Source: Charina bottae (Eukaryota > Chordata > Lepidosauria > Squamata > Charinaidae). Taken from it: DNA of 64,000 nt. Of this stretch, positions 1-11,980 are shown piece by piece (within the stretch, counting starts at the first letter, position 1; every line of letters starts with the position of its first letter). The stretch spans positions 9,105,001 through 9,169,000 of the forward strand of contig JALMGJ010000015.1 of NCBI GenBank assembly GCA_023362775.1, written 5' to 3'. Both the position numbers and the translations under genes were made by a program. Under the pieces are notes generated by a model, which was not told the DNA's origin, made no database searches, and saw only the letters and a list, made by a program, of their open reading frames with translations.

Positions 1-72
1 TTGGAGCCACTCTCCCAGCTTAGGAGTCACAGCCCCAAGTGCTCCTACCACCACTGGGACCACTTTGGCCTT
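1..72 (-). mobile_element. LINE ORF fragment, C-terminal end (R4/L1-type provisional), cut by window edge
   Basis: On the minus strand one frame reads KAKVVPVVVGALGAVTPKLG and then EWLQ without a stop. This resembles a conserved block near the C-terminus of many vertebrate LINE polyproteins (VPVVVGALGAVTPKLG). The frame runs off the left edge, so the rest of the element, if present, lies outside the window. It abuts a GATA microsatellite. The LINE clade is not settled by so short a piece; the fragment is a relic and not a host gene. Confidence 0.6.
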
Positions 73-97
73 CATGAGACAAGAGAACATGGAACTG

Positions 98-153
<56 letters not shown>

Positions 154-174
154 GATTGATAGATAGATAGATAG
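98..174. repeat. (GATA)n microsatellite
   Basis: About 19 units of GATA/TAGA, broken once by a GATGATT interruption near 151-158. It has grown next to the LINE fragment to its left, a common seeding position in squamate genomes. Antisense translation gives a meaningless Ser-Ile-Tyr-Leu repeat. Confidence 0.95.
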
Positions 175-2084
175 AGACACAGACAGACATCAGCGTTATT
201 CCCTTATTCTTACAGATACCCCTCAATGCAAAAATATAATAGGCCACAAGATCTGGCTAAGAATATTGGACGTCCTGATTTCAAATTACACTATGCCTTT
301 TCCTTTGAGTTCCCCCCACCACACCCCCAAGGAGTTTTGTAATAAGGACTGGCCCTGTGATAATGCTGAAGACACACAGAGACACAGGGACAGAGCAATC
401 CCGAGAAGAACAGCACGCATTAGTACCCAGGACAAATAGGAAACCCCTCCTTATTTGGCATGATTAGCCAGAGATCCAGCCGCGGCAAGACAATCCTTAC
501 AATTCTCTTTTCTCACAAAACCAAAGCTGCTCACTGAAGTGTTCAGATACTCGGTTACATTCAACACAAGCTAATTCACTTATTCTCAACAAGTGGGCTA
601 TTGATTTTTTGCCTGTTTTCTGAGCAGCCTGGGGGCTCGGAGAGCTGCAACAATAGCATCCTGCCTGTTATAAAAAGGGGAAAGGAATGCCCTGGAAAAA
701 TGTCCCTTTGCTCATCAGTAATTAGGATGACTTCATGTTTGCTTAGTTCTGACAGTATATTCAGCCCAGACATGGTTCACAAAGTTTCACAACCCTATTT
801 CGTCTTCCTTGAAGACTTTGACATGGGAAATTTAACTCCGCTCCTTTTGCAAACTGAAAATACATGTTCTGCCACCAATATTCACAGCAGGGCAGTGCAT
901 CAAGAGCCAACATTCACTGTCTATCTACCTATCTCCAACTTCCTTGTTGGAATAAGCCTGAATCTTGCATTTCCTGCTTAAATTTTCAAATCTTAAACTC
1001 AGGAAGGAAAAATGTTCTTCCTCTTTCTCTCTCACTCTATTTGTATCAAATGTGCTCTGTATATGGCATCCAATAACCAAATGCCATGTAAAATCCAGTA
1101 CATTCCTAAATCAGTAGACTAGCTTTTTCTGATCTGCATTCCTGCCCCCCTCTGGTGTGTACAGCAGCAACTCCAGGAATTCGGAGTCTGCAGAGGCAAC
1201 ACATGTGGAGGGCAGGCAGGGAATTACAAAAACCTCAGTTCCAATGTACCTGGAGAACTCTAAGTTGGAGAAGGAAGGACTAAATAAACGGAGATGCTCA
1301 CATTTAAATTGTCACTCAGGTAGGAAAAAGTCAGTGGTGGTGATTTTGGCCTGGTCATAGTCTTTCAACTTAACCCTGCAGAATTATGTGGCAAGGAAGC
1401 TATGCACTCCTTCCTAAATTGGAGGAAATGTGGAATAAGCATATTAAGGAAGCACTAATAATGTCTTCCATTTGTATGTATTATATATTATATAATTATA
1501 AGTACATAATTAAATATTACAGAAATATTATCTAAAATATTGAAAATTAATAATTAAAATGTTGTATAATAATCCATGTAGTATATATTATATGTCACTA
1601 GGCATTCATAATTGCCATTTCTTAAAACAAACCCTAGTATTAGCAGATAATTCTGCTACTCTTAGGAAGTCTTCTACATTCTTCTCCTTTAATTTCTGCA
1701 ATTGCTCCCAATTGGTTGTAGAGGCTGCCTTGGAGTAATCTGGCCCAAGATTAAGACTTTAGGGCAAGGACTTGGGGGCTATTTCTGTATGTTTGTGCTG
1801 AGATACAAGTTTCCTTAGCTACAGTCATGCTTCCTATGGAAAGTATACTCTAGATATGTACTAGCTATGTACCCATCAAAAGATAAAGGTAGAGAAGTTT
1901 GAGGTCAATAAAAGAAAGCACTTCTTTATACAGGTCCAAGTTAACTAATGGAATTAACTGCACCAACTCATGGGAGGACGCGGTATTGGCACTTGCTAGT
2001 CTTGGTGGCTGATTACTATCTCCAGAATCAAAGGCAATTTCGTATTACATAATATTTCCTTGGAGGTGATAATGGGAAGTTATC
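175..2084. other. No gene or repeat recognised
   Basis: Apparently single-copy sequence. The stretch 1470-1615 is extremely AT-rich. The longest frame (601-981, plus) has no recognisable domain and no exon-like context. I see no promoter, RNA gene or transposon end here. Confidence 0.5.
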
Positions 2085-2181
2085 AACTTCCAAACCCACT
2101 TGTGAACTTCCCAGAGACACCTGATTGGCTCATGTGTGATGATGCTGGACTAACTTGGTAAGACCTTGGTTTGATCCCATA

Positions 2182-2183
<2 letters not shown>
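2085..2183 (+). mobile_element. CR1/L3-like LINE 3' end fragment
   Basis: The stretch around 2107-2178 (cttcccagagacacctgatt, then gatgctggact, then ttggtttgatccc) resembles the widespread reptile LINE 3' segment that ends in a block like gctggactagatgggccttt. Related pieces occur at 17205-17420 and 43405-43520. A GT microsatellite follows directly. Clade assignment is provisional. Confidence 0.5.

Positions 2184-2221
<38 letters not shown>
2184..2221. repeat. (GT)n microsatellite
   Basis: About 19 uninterrupted GT units directly downstream of the LINE tail fragment. Confidence 0.95.
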
Positions 2222-2223
<2 letters not shown>

Positions 2224-4514
2224 TAATATATTGTAGATTACCCAGAGTGGTTCTAATCCATTGGCACAAATCAAGAAGAGATACTTGAGGGACTCTAAAG
2301 AGCTTCTATAAATATCCACAGTGAGATGTACAGTATTAATTTTAAAAGTTTAAACATTCATCTCCTATGCCATATCACAAAGTCTTTTTGAAAGCCATCT
2401 CAGCTTCAAAAATGGTCTAAAATGCATCATAAAAGGGAGGAGGGATGCATGGATGTCAGAGAAACAACAAGAGTGGGAGGAATGACCCATCTCTTTGGAT
2501 CCCAGCTAATAGCAATGACTTACTTCATGAGGCAGTTATGACATGGGTCCTCACTACTCTGGCGACTGTCTAATCCAGTTAAAATCTGCTCATCTGGTAC
2601 AAGCTGGCCAGAAGAGGATGCTGAGCTTTCCCCATCCACAGAGATGTTAAAGGGCTGGAACTTGGAGGTCTTCTCAGTTGTAGCCCCCTTGGTCTGAAAT
2701 TGTTTTCCACTCTCCCTCAAGTTACAACAGCCCTTCCTTATTAACATTCAGGAAAGCTGTTTAGATAATGCTTTTCATAAACTTTTTGGAACAAAAGGTA
2801 CAAAGCGGAGACAACAGGTCAGATGGGAAATTCATTTCTGTAGCTGATCTGACCTTACACACTGATGTCTTGGTTATCGGTCTAGGTTTTATGAGATGTA
2901 AGCCACCTAGAATTTTCAGATGAGGTGGCATATAAAAAAACTGTAGAAAACAAAATAAGGATTCCTGATCTTTCACATTAAACCACAAGAATATATAGAC
3001 TTTAGAGGGATTTTCGTTGTAGATAGTGACCCGAAGCACTATACAATGCTTAACTTTCATTTTTACTAGAGTTTAATTCACCAGCCTATTCTAAAACATG
3101 GATGCATCAGAGCAACAATTTAATGTGAAAATTGCTTCCTGCTGTAGCTTGTATGTATATAAAATCATGAAATGTGAGCATCATTTAAAATGGAGCTACA
3201 TTTCAAAACATGCACAAATACACAATGTGTGTCCCCTTAACTGTCAATGGAGTGTGGGCTGGGAGAGATGGATTGGCCAAAATGCTGAGCCAGCAATCAT
3301 GAGAATTCTACACCTTGGATAAAATACAAAGAGCCTTTAGTAGCCTTTCTCAAGGGATGACTTTTGGAGTGCAAGTAGGACTATTTAACAATAGGGCCAG
3401 CAACGATAGAAGAAAGTAGAAACAACCAACTTAAACACGTCCAGTTGTACTTTGTCTGTGAGCAACTTAAAAAACAGAAAGAAACCTATCAAAAATGCAG
3501 CTACTGTTCTATGCGCAGAGTTGTCACTCAATATTTTCAAAAACTGGAGAGCTTATTTTCCCAGCGAAAAGCCCATTTCAAACTAGCTCTTCAGTGTACT
3601 AATAAGGAAATGTGTTCTGTTTTTAAGCCAGAAAGTGGTCGCTTCTTCTAGTGAATATGATGTTTGAAAATCAGTTCCTCCTATTATAGATTTCTCCCTC
3701 AGTTGTAGAAAATCCATGATTCCCTAAACATTGGTCTTTGAAAGCACATTGACTAAAATCTTCATGCTTAATTCATGAAGGCTGGAGATTAGTGGAGCTG
3801 GACATGGACCAGGAATACTTTATCATATTCTAATAAGCAGAGGCTGAAAATTGCATTTCTAAAGCTATAGTATTAAAGGGCGTACAGCAAAACATGACCT
3901 AAACGTAACTCAGTAGTCTTACGCTCCCCTGGAAAGCCTTTGATATTATAAAGTGTGCTGACAGAAAGAATAAACACAACTCAAAAGAATTTCTGTATTT
4001 AAAATGGGGGGGGGGGGAGGGAGAGAAAGGAAAAACCCTGGCAAACACGCACTGTATATACATCAAAGCCCATATTGTATGTTATTAAACTCATATAATG
4101 TGATCTCCACGGAACGCTGCTTTGACTAGTAGTGATTATTTGAACAGAGTATGGAGCTTCATTGCAGAAATATAAAATTAGGGATCTAAAGCAAATGCGT
4201 CAGTAAAAAAAAAGGCAGTGGAAACAGTCAACGGGACTAATGAATAAAATATCTAAATGACAAGTTGCATAGTGTAATGGGAGAGTGTGATGTTAACTTC
4301 AGTAGGAACATGTGCACACAAACATATGTACGCACTTACATACAATCACACACACATATGCACAGACATACAGTACATAGAGGTACACATGTTTCTCGAA
4401 CCCTTTCTTTTATAATAATTAATTCTTTGTGCATCTTCTCTTCTTCCACATTGCGCAGCTGCTCCATTGGCAACTAACTGTTTCTGGACAGCAAAAATGG
4501 AGGACATCACTCTC
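2222..4514. other. No gene or repeat recognised
   Basis: Single-copy-looking, AT-rich DNA. It contains a G run at about 4006-4016 and a loose CA/TACA-rich tract at 4310-4390. Short open frames at 2520-2747, 2761-3060 and 3098-3322 have no recognisable protein content. Confidence 0.5.
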
Positions 4515-4516
4515 TA

Positions 4517-4741
4517 CAGGTGGTCCTCATTTAAGCAAAGTCAATGGGGAAGCTGGCAGGAAGTCGGACGTTGCAGTCATGTGAGGTCCTTGCTTAATGA
4601 CCCATGCAGTCCTTGTTTAACAATGGCAACCAGGACTGCTGTCACTAAGTGGTGCAGTCATGTGCTTTTTAGACTTACGACCATGTCGTTTAACAATGGA
4701 GTTTCCGGTCCCAATTAGCGTCGTTAAACGAGGACTACCTG
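4517..4741. mobile_element. Tc1/mariner-type MITE with TA target duplication
   Basis: The ends are inverted copies: CAGGTGGTCCTCATTTAAG on the left, and CAGGTAGTCCTCGTTTAACG when the right end is read in reverse. Both ends are flanked by TA (4515-4516 and 4742-4743). The interior repeats fragments of 'TTAAnGACC' and 'GTCACTAAG' and has no coding capacity. The end sequence matches a miniature element I recognise as common in squamates. Strand is arbitrary because the ends are symmetrical. Confidence 0.8.
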
Positions 4742-5303
4742 TATTAATCACCCATTCACTGGCAAAATGACCTTAGGGAGTGTTTCTCTGTTCCACTTCT
4801 GAGTACAGATTTCTTATGTTGCCTTGAATGCTCCTCTTTCTGCAGACTAGGGCTTCAGTTTGTTACAGACTAACTTCAGCAGTTCATTGGCTACTTTGCT
4901 GCCTCTCCCACTGAACCAATGCTTATCACACACTCTGATTGTTTCTGCACCTCTTTTTATTAACATTGATGAAATGGCACTGTGTGTAAGGTCTTTGCTT
5001 TGTATATAGAAGGTTGCCCATTTGGAACCCAGCAGAAAGAGTTATTTATTAAAAGGTTTCTTTTCTTGAGTAGGTAGTTTTCTCCTGGGCTTTTTGATCA
5101 AAGGTGCATTTCTGCTCATTCATCCAAGGGCTGCATCAGCCTTTGAACCTTTGTGGGCTGGCTCACATAAAAGCATTTAAGCAGAATGGGAGCGAGACCA
5201 AAAATTAAATTCCATAAGAATATTATTCACCTTAATTTAATTCTTTAACTGTTAGCACATATACACACAGGCTTACATCTTCTCCCTTCTCATTTGATTC
5301 TTA

Positions 5304-5621
5304 ATGGTTCCCCCGCACAGTCGTGTCCGACTCTAGGGGCCGGTGCTCATCTCCGTTTCTTAGCCGAAGAGCCAGCGTTGTCCGAAGATGCTTCCGCGGT
5401 CATGTGGCCGGCATGACACGTGCAAAACGCTGTTACCTTCCCACCGAAGTGGTACCTATTTATCTACTTGCATTTGCATGCTTTCTAATTGCTAGGTTGG
5501 CAAGAGCTGGGGCTAGTGTGGGAGCTCACTCCGTCATGCAGGGCTGGGATCTCGAACCTCCGAACTTGCGACCTTCCGATCGACAAGCCTGGCGTCTTAA
5601 CCGCTGAGCCATTGCATCCCC
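5304..5621 (-). mobile_element. Sauria-type tRNA-derived SINE, full length
   Basis: On the minus strand the element has a tRNA-like head (A box near 5600-5615; B box as GGTTCGAGATCC with one extra base), a body shared with five other loci in this window, and a tail containing GAGTCGGACACGACTG that resembles the BovB LINE 3' end. It is flanked by a perfect 13-bp target-site duplication, catttgattctta, at 5291-5303 and 5622-5634. Sauria SINEs are transcribed by RNA polymerase III and moved by the BovB machinery. The extra base in the B box suggests this copy is inactive. Confidence 0.92.
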
Positions 5622-5634
5622 CATTTGATTCTTA

Positions 5635-7523
5635 GGTTTAAAATAAATAAAGTAGTACTCAAAGAAAAAAAGAAAAGAAAACCTCCTCTGATTCCTATAT
5701 CCTCCCATATAGACAGGGGCAGAGAGACACTTATGGAAACTGGGGGAATATAGGGGTCCATACCTGACCTTTCCCAAGACATTTTGTGCAGGCCAGACCG
5801 CAAGCTATGAACCAAAGGGCTAGACAGTCTAATATACTAGGACTATCTATAATATCTATAGACATTACGTCCAGCTTCACCAGACAGAAGATAATATCTT
5901 GACAATGGGTAAAAGCTCTTAGTATTCATCCTAATAATTTCTCAACATTATCTCAACAGGTCTCTAGTGCGACTTCAGTTCACCATTGTGCTCTTCCAAA
6001 CTAAAGCTGGCTTTCTGCAATCAGCCAGTTCCATTTGAGAATCTAATCTTGGTTTGTTGAATAACAAAGCTGGGCTCGCTCTTCCTCTCAGGCCATTAAT
6101 CACGGTTTGAAAATCACAATATGCTACAGTAAGCCGCACCCAAATAAGCCACACAATGGGTTGGCACAATGTGCAGACCTGCCCCCCAGAAAACCTCATT
6201 TCTTCCCTTTCCTTCCGACGGTTACAAAAGGCCATTTGTTCACAGACACATGCATTGAAACGGTCAGGCATTAGAATTTGCAAATACCGTTTGAGGCAGG
6301 GGCCTGGAGAAGCCAACCAAACTCTGTCTCTTAATTACCCAGTACCCAATTGCTTTTTTACCCTTGGGCTGCAAATATAAACACAACTGCTTCCCCCACC
6401 CCCTCGGGCCGTGACTTTCAGACACAGGCTGACTGAGCGTTTTCCTTGCAACAATGACCGGAGTTTATAATAACGTGAAGTCCCTTACAGCTGGAAAATG
6501 TGCTACGGGGGTTTTCATTTTCCACTTTAACAGTAGGCAAACAGGGAACACGAGCAGGCGTGACTTCAGGATTAAGAACAAGCTGGTCATCCAGAAGCCC
6601 CGGAGGGTCAGCTAGCAAAATGTTGGAGGGAATGAAGGCCATCAGTCATGCTGAGCGACAGCCTCAAGCAGCATAAACAAGGCAGAAATGATAGTCAATA
6701 AAATCACAATTAAGTGCTAGCAGTGTCAGTGTTCCCGTGTGCTCACAACCAAAGGGAATCAATAACGGTTGGAACGTTTTCCCCATTTTCCTGGTGTTTC
6801 CTTTTTTCTCTTCCAAGCCCTCTCTGATCTAATGCAGCCGTGGCTGTCCTGTGATGAAAAGGAAGGTCCACGTTGCTGCTGACTGACATGGATAGACAGC
6901 AATTCTAAATATCTACAGATGCTGACTTACAGGATATACTCGTGGGTGGATAAACCCAAGGAGATTACAATGGGAAAAATAATTTGATAGCTACAAATGC
7001 TTTTTATTAAGTTCCGAGAGGCATCTAGGTAATAGATTTCGCTTCTGAAATATAGTTAAGATCTAAATCAGGGTGGGCAACCATGTTCATTGCTGTGGAT
7101 GAAAAATCTTAAAAAATAAAACACCAGACCTTATTGCTTCAAAGGACCATTAAGTGGCATGAAAGTAGTGTAGAACTTTGTACCCACTTTTGTTAATTTT
7201 TAAAACTAAAATGCTGACTTCCCCGCCCCAATCAAATCTCCAAAATAGAAAACTGCACTGATAATTCAATGCTTTTCCATCGGATTTCTTGGGGAAGGGG
7301 GATCACGGCACCCACTCACAGGGAGCCAATGAAATGGGGAGAGCAAAAGATTCTTGGCTATATAGCAGATGCCCATACAGGCGAGATGTTGATTTTATTA
7401 TTCTTTTTCTGGTCAGAATGTGTTTCTAGCATAATTCATGGATGTCTCACGTAGCTGAGTGAAAGCAAGTATCTCTTTAATTTGATCAATTCAAGTTTCT
7501 GGATCACTTTTCTTATGTCCTGA
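5635..7523. other. No gene or repeat recognised; possible conserved non-coding block
   Basis: No transposon ends were recognised. The stretch 6290-6660 is less AT-rich and free of low-complexity DNA (see findings). Frames such as 5975-6316 (minus) have no recognisable domain. Confidence 0.45.
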
Positions 7524-7866
7524 CACTAAAGGAAAAGGTTCCCCCTGCACATTTGTGCAGTCGTGTCCGACTCTAGGGTCCGGTGCTCATCTCCGTTTGT
7601 TAGTCGAAGAGCCAGCGTTGTCAGAAGACACTTCCACCGTCATGTGGCCGCATGACGTGCGCGGAACGCTGTTACCTACCCACCAAAGTGGTACCTATTC
7701 ATCTACTTGCATTTGCATGCTTTCGAATTGCTAGGTTGGCAAGAGCTGGGATGAGTGCGTGAGCTTACTCCCTCACGTGGGGCTAGGGATTCGAACCTCC
7801 GAACTTGTGATCTTCCGATCGACAAGCCTGGCGTCTTACCCGCTGAGCCACCACGCTGAGCACCAC
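7524..7866 (-). mobile_element. Sauria-type tRNA-derived SINE
   Basis: Same family as 5304-5621, in the same orientation. The minus strand keeps a clean B box (GGTTCGAATCC) and the A-box region (TGGCTCAGCGGGT). The tail at 7535-7575 has the GTGCAGGGGGAACC segment and GAGTCGGACACGACTG. A short duplication, gtcctga, is visible at 7517-7523 and about 7867-7873, so the boundaries are less certain than for the other copies. Confidence 0.88.
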
Positions 7867-7873
7867 GTCCTGA

Positions 7874-9094
7874 GTGTGAATCTCATCCAAGTGTTACACA
7901 ACCTTGTAGTGGCCAAAGAAAGTCTTTTTAGCAATTGCGTCACATCAGCAGAATTTTGTTTCCAAAAATATTTGCCTGGTGCTTATTCTGATATTTTATT
8001 TTATCAAGCTTCTAAATTCTGATCAGTGTTGGTGGGTTTTGATACTGGGTGCTTTGAGTTTTGATGCCAGATTTTCTTACAAAATCATACTAGAAAGAAT
8101 TGATGTCTTTAAAATGCGGGGAGGGGGAAATTCTTACAAATTTCATTTCATTTCATTTCATTCCTGATTGGAAGGCAGGATGTAAAAGTTTCAAAACAAA
8201 GTCAGTGAAATCCTGGGGCACAAGGACCGCTAAGAGCTCTTCTGCATCAAAAGCCTTTTTAAAAATCCCCACAAATAAATGTCTCAGGAATGTGGCTGTG
8301 ACTGTTAAACGACAAGGTGTGCAGCACTGGATCAATTGGGACGACAAAAATAACTTGTGGAGCGATTAAATAAAACAAAAAAACAAAAACAAACCTTCAA
8401 GCCCTCACTTGATTCACCGAGCAATCTTCTCCGAATTTGATTTACCTATGCATGGAGGTGATAAAGCATAAAATTCAAAGCATAACTCATTATTTTCTTC
8501 CGTTCTCAATCCACACAATATAGAGCTACCTACTAGCTAATCCTTATTTCCTTTTTCATTGTACCACTTAAATTACGTCTCCACTTCATTAATAACAATT
8601 GCTGTTGGCCTGGTGCATAGATAAATGGTACTTACTACAACCTTCTGAAGAGTTTGTCAACTCTTCGACTGCTTTGTATACTCTGGAAGAACCTGGAGAC
8701 GGTAGCTCTTAATCAATTGAAGGATATCCTTTCCAGATGGCAATAGAACTGATCTCCATCACCACCACCCCACACACACAGCACCAGCCTGCAACCCCTT
8801 AAATTCAAATTCAACTTTTCCTAAGATCATGCTGCTTAAAATGGGGAAAGACACCATTTTAAGGAGTTGCAGACAAGCACTATATTAGGATCCCCAAGCA
8901 CTGCGACACACCTTTTTGCCTTCAAATCCAAAGTGTTACCCACCAGACAGCAGATTCAAAAACGAGTTCCAGATGTGGCAAAATGGGTGAATGGGACAGG
9001 AAAGAAAGTGCTGGAGGAAATATCTGGGTTTGGGTGGATAGTCCGATTGATACTCAATGAAGGTGATATTTGCAAAATTCTGGGAAATGTCTGA
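7874..9094. other. Mostly unrecognised DNA with one unclassified repeat piece
   Basis: The stretch 8850-8925 (gttgcagacaagcactatat) resembles pieces at 18955-19030 and 31585-31632, so it is probably an old interspersed repeat of unknown class. The rest shows nothing recognisable; (ATTTC)n occurs briefly at 8143-8161. Confidence 0.45.
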
Positions 9095-9141
9095 TGCCTA
9101 ATAGCTGTCTGAGATTCAATGATGATCATTGGCTTTAAAAA
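9095..9141. repeat. Outer inverted-repeat arm, left
   Basis: About 47 bases (tgcctaatagctgtctgaga onward) are present in reverse complement at 9566-9614 with a few C/T differences. The two arms enclose about 420 bp, including the younger PLE palindrome. They could be the ends of an old DNA transposon or a local inverted duplication. Confidence 0.75.
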
Positions 9142-9367
9142 AAAATAAGGCTGATAAATAGCTTTAAAAAGATAAATAAGGTTTTAAAAAGATAAATAAG
9201 GGAAGGCTGATATACTGCCTTTACATCTGGAAGCTTCATTTAATAACCACTGATAGGCTTAATCGACCATGAATTATATATTTTAAATGAATTACATAAT
9301 TAAATGAATTACATAACCTTGAATTCTGTAGCTTGAATCATGTCAACTGGATTTCTATTTTCTCAGT

Positions 9368-9404
9368 GGAAACGTTTCGCTCCTTATCCAAGAAGCTTCT
9401 TCAG
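9368..9404 (-). ncRNA. Hammerhead-like motif, left palindrome arm
   Basis: Exact reverse complement of the motif at 9433-9469. It reads CTGAAGA, A, then a 6-bp stem GCTTCT/AGGAGC with one G-T pair, then GAAA and CGTT. It faces away from its twin, so a transcript of either strand would carry one motif in sense. Self-cleavage is not shown; the two motifs could also pair with each other and hide the fold. Confidence 0.45.
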
Positions 9405-9432
9405 TCTGAGCAAAGTTAGTAAGTTCTTCAGA

Positions 9433-9469
9433 CTGAAGAAGCTTCTTGGATAAGGAGCGAAACGTTTCC
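9433..9469 (+). ncRNA. Hammerhead-like motif, right palindrome arm
   Basis: CTGAAGA at 9433-9439, one extra A, stem 9441-9446 paired with 9453-9458, GAAA at 9459-9462, then CGTT. This is the layout of the minimal hammerheads described in PLE terminal repeats, where helix III is very short and action as a dimer has been proposed. The canonical GTC cleavage triplet is GTT here, which still fits the NUH rule. Confidence 0.5.
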
Positions 9470-9565
9470 ACTGAGAAAATAGAAATCCAGTTGACATGAT
9501 TCAAGCTACAGACTGTTCCACCTGGATGACTGAGAACCTTCATCGACATAACCTTGAATTATTTA

Positions 9566-9614
9566 TCTTTTTAAAGCCAGTGATCATCACTGAATCTCAG
9601 ACAGCTATTAGGCA
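9566..9614. repeat. Outer inverted-repeat arm, right
   Basis: Reverse complement of 9095-9141 with a few transitions (for example tgatcatcac against atgatgatca). It lies just outside the PLE target-site duplication, so the inverted pair is older than the PLE insertion. Confidence 0.75.
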
Positions 9615-11967
9615 GGTGTGCAAAACATTTCTCACTCAAACTGTTTTGAGAGGTAAACTTTGCAAAACTTTACCAAAAGGTCCTGCTCTGAACCTGAAAC
9701 CTCTTTTGAGTGCAGTATGGACACCCTCGAGTTTTGTGCTGATTTGAACACAAGACACTCTGTTTTGCCTTCAAAATGCTTCCAGAATACTCAGGACAGC
9801 AGCTTCATACTTAAAATGGGGAGTTTTACAAGTTTTGCACTTGAAAAATGTTCCAACTGGAATGCTTTTAACATTCCTGCTATTATGCACTGTTTGCCAA
9901 GTATAGTTGCTCGAGAGTATCTGGAATTGACAAATAATGCATTTAATGGTTTGAACACAAGTTCCAGAATTGTGGGAGAAGCAGGAGAACATGTAAGACA
10001 TATTGTAGTTTCTTCATCCCTACATCAACCCTAAGGGGTCAGCTGGGAAAGGAAAACAATCCATGTAGGAAAAGAAAATACGGTGAGAAAGACATTTCTG
10101 GATGTCCAGAATTGTGAGGCTCCAAGATCTGGATAAAAGGATACAGGCTGGAAATGGATGGCAGGAATCAGGCAATCTGGCACACTATATAAAAACAATC
10201 TATCTCATATATACAGTTTGCTGTCAGCTTGTAGTTATCACATAGGGACATTTATGCAGGAATTCAAGCCTGGGTGTGAACGATAGTTTCACACCCCTAC
10301 CTCCCGGTGTATAAGTACACCAACTGCTCAATCAATACGTCAGTGCCGCAAATATTACGCACTTGGCAATTCCCAAACAAGCACTACAACTTTCTGGGTA
10401 AACTCTTTTCAGAATGCTTGCATATTCTGTACAAATTATCCAGGGCTGTTGATGTTGAACAATGTCAAAAGAACATTTGGTGTGAAGAAGACAGCCTAAC
10501 GCTTCGGTATTTGAAGATGAGATGTTAGCCAGCTTTACCTTCAGATAATATGTTTCACACAAGGATTCAATTACAGCTACCCCAGCCTCTGCAGAAAGAA
10601 TATTTAAAGTCTACTTTGCCCTTGACTTTTGATTCTGCATGTCAAAAGCACTTAACTCAAACTCCCTTGGATTACCAATACTGCATTAAGTTCATTGACT
10701 TCTGTACCAGATTATCCAAAACCAGAGGCGCTGATCTCATACACAAAAACAGAGATGTCAATGCTGACTCACAAAAGCAAAGGATGCAGTTATCAGCCCT
10801 GATATTTCTCCTTCCCACAGCAGTGGAGGGAAAACCACAGCACTCACTGAAGCAATGGCAAGGAAAATAAAACCCACCCCATTGACTGCCCATAGGAACC
10901 CACAACTCCCCTTGCTGGAACAGGCCTGGAACTACATTCCGTGCTCAGCAATTAGGAGACGCTCCCTTTATTAAAGCCATTTGTCTTGTCTCAGTAATAG
11001 AGGATACATTGCAAAACAGATCTGCAATGGCCTGGACCTGATATATAAAGAAGCACTTAGGTTATCTTTTGCAAAAGAAAAAAACCAAATAAAAATCTCA
11101 CTAAAAACAGTGTTTTGAAAGGTATTTCAGTGTTTGAGATACTTCAATAAAAATACATACAGGACTTAAGGTAACTGATGCATTCACCCTATTTTTGTAC
11201 AGAGGAAGAGAACAAGTTTATTTAGGTAAATTGAAGGTTGTATCTCTGAGACCCAGCTCACACATCCCAAGTAGCCGTCATTTTTGCAATCACGGTTATT
11301 GGATAAGACACCACTGCAAGTGTGGAGAATCTTCTGAGAAGCAGTCCTTAGTGACTGAGTATAGTATGCTACCTATGAGAATAAGTTGCAGACTACAACA
11401 TCCACGATTCCAGCCTTTCATCAAGCTATGTATGTGTCCGGCTCTGTTCAGGCATTGCTAAGTCATCATAACACAGGCTACCCATATTTGGGAGAAGTAA
11501 ATGCTGGTTAACTTTACAGGGCTGTTTGGAGGATTGCTAGCATGCTGTACATGCTTCCAACACAACAGCATCACGTAGATTTAACACAACAAATTATTTC
11601 ATCTGCTCAAGTCTCAGATTTGGTGTCATGGCTATAATGTGGTTTGTTTGTTGTACAGGGTCAGTAAATAAGTCATTTGGTCTTTTGGGGCAGTAAACCG
11701 TAATCTGAAAAATTGTTGCCATCTTACTGATGGCAGCTATGCCTTAGTTAAATGTGGAACAGAGATAAACAATTTATTCATTTCTTGGAGTTTTCCTGGT
11801 TTATTTTTGTGTCCTGTCCAAGCGTCTAAACAGATTTCAGAGGCAGCAAGAACAGCTCAAAAAGCAAGGGAAACAAAGATCTAACTACAAGCCATTATTA
11901 GTTATGCTTATCTAGAAGAATGACTATGGTTTGTTTCTGGCATATTCAAATAACCATAGGCTTAGAA
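9615..11967. other. No gene or repeat recognised
   Basis: Single-copy-looking sequence with several medium open frames (9660-10034, 10550-10870). Their predicted proteins show no domain, and codon content looks random. No RNA gene or transposon end was seen. Confidence 0.45.
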
Positions 11968-11980
11968 TGATATCTAAATA

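Larger units (their letters stand above)
9326..9545 (+). mobile_element. Palindromic Penelope-like element end, with target-site duplication
   Basis: Two perfectly complementary 85-nt arms (9325-9409 and 9428-9512; the first base falls in the duplication) surround an 18-nt spacer. The right arm continues for 33 nt to 9545. A perfect 15-bp target-site duplication, acataaccttgaatt, flanks the unit at 9311-9325 and 9546-9560, so the palindrome arrived as one insertion. Each arm carries a hammerhead-like core (CTGAAGA, stem, GAAACG). The sequence resembles PLE-type repeats found in fish and reptiles. A snap-back event during reverse transcription is the likely origin. No coding sequence is present. 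Confidence 0.8.

Noticed and set aside
601..981. 126-codon plus-strand open frame
   Set aside because: No domain or family resemblance and no supporting splice or promoter context.
9660..10034. 124-codon plus-strand open frame with an overlapping minus frame
   Set aside because: Open on both strands in the same area, no recognisable motif, codon content looks random.
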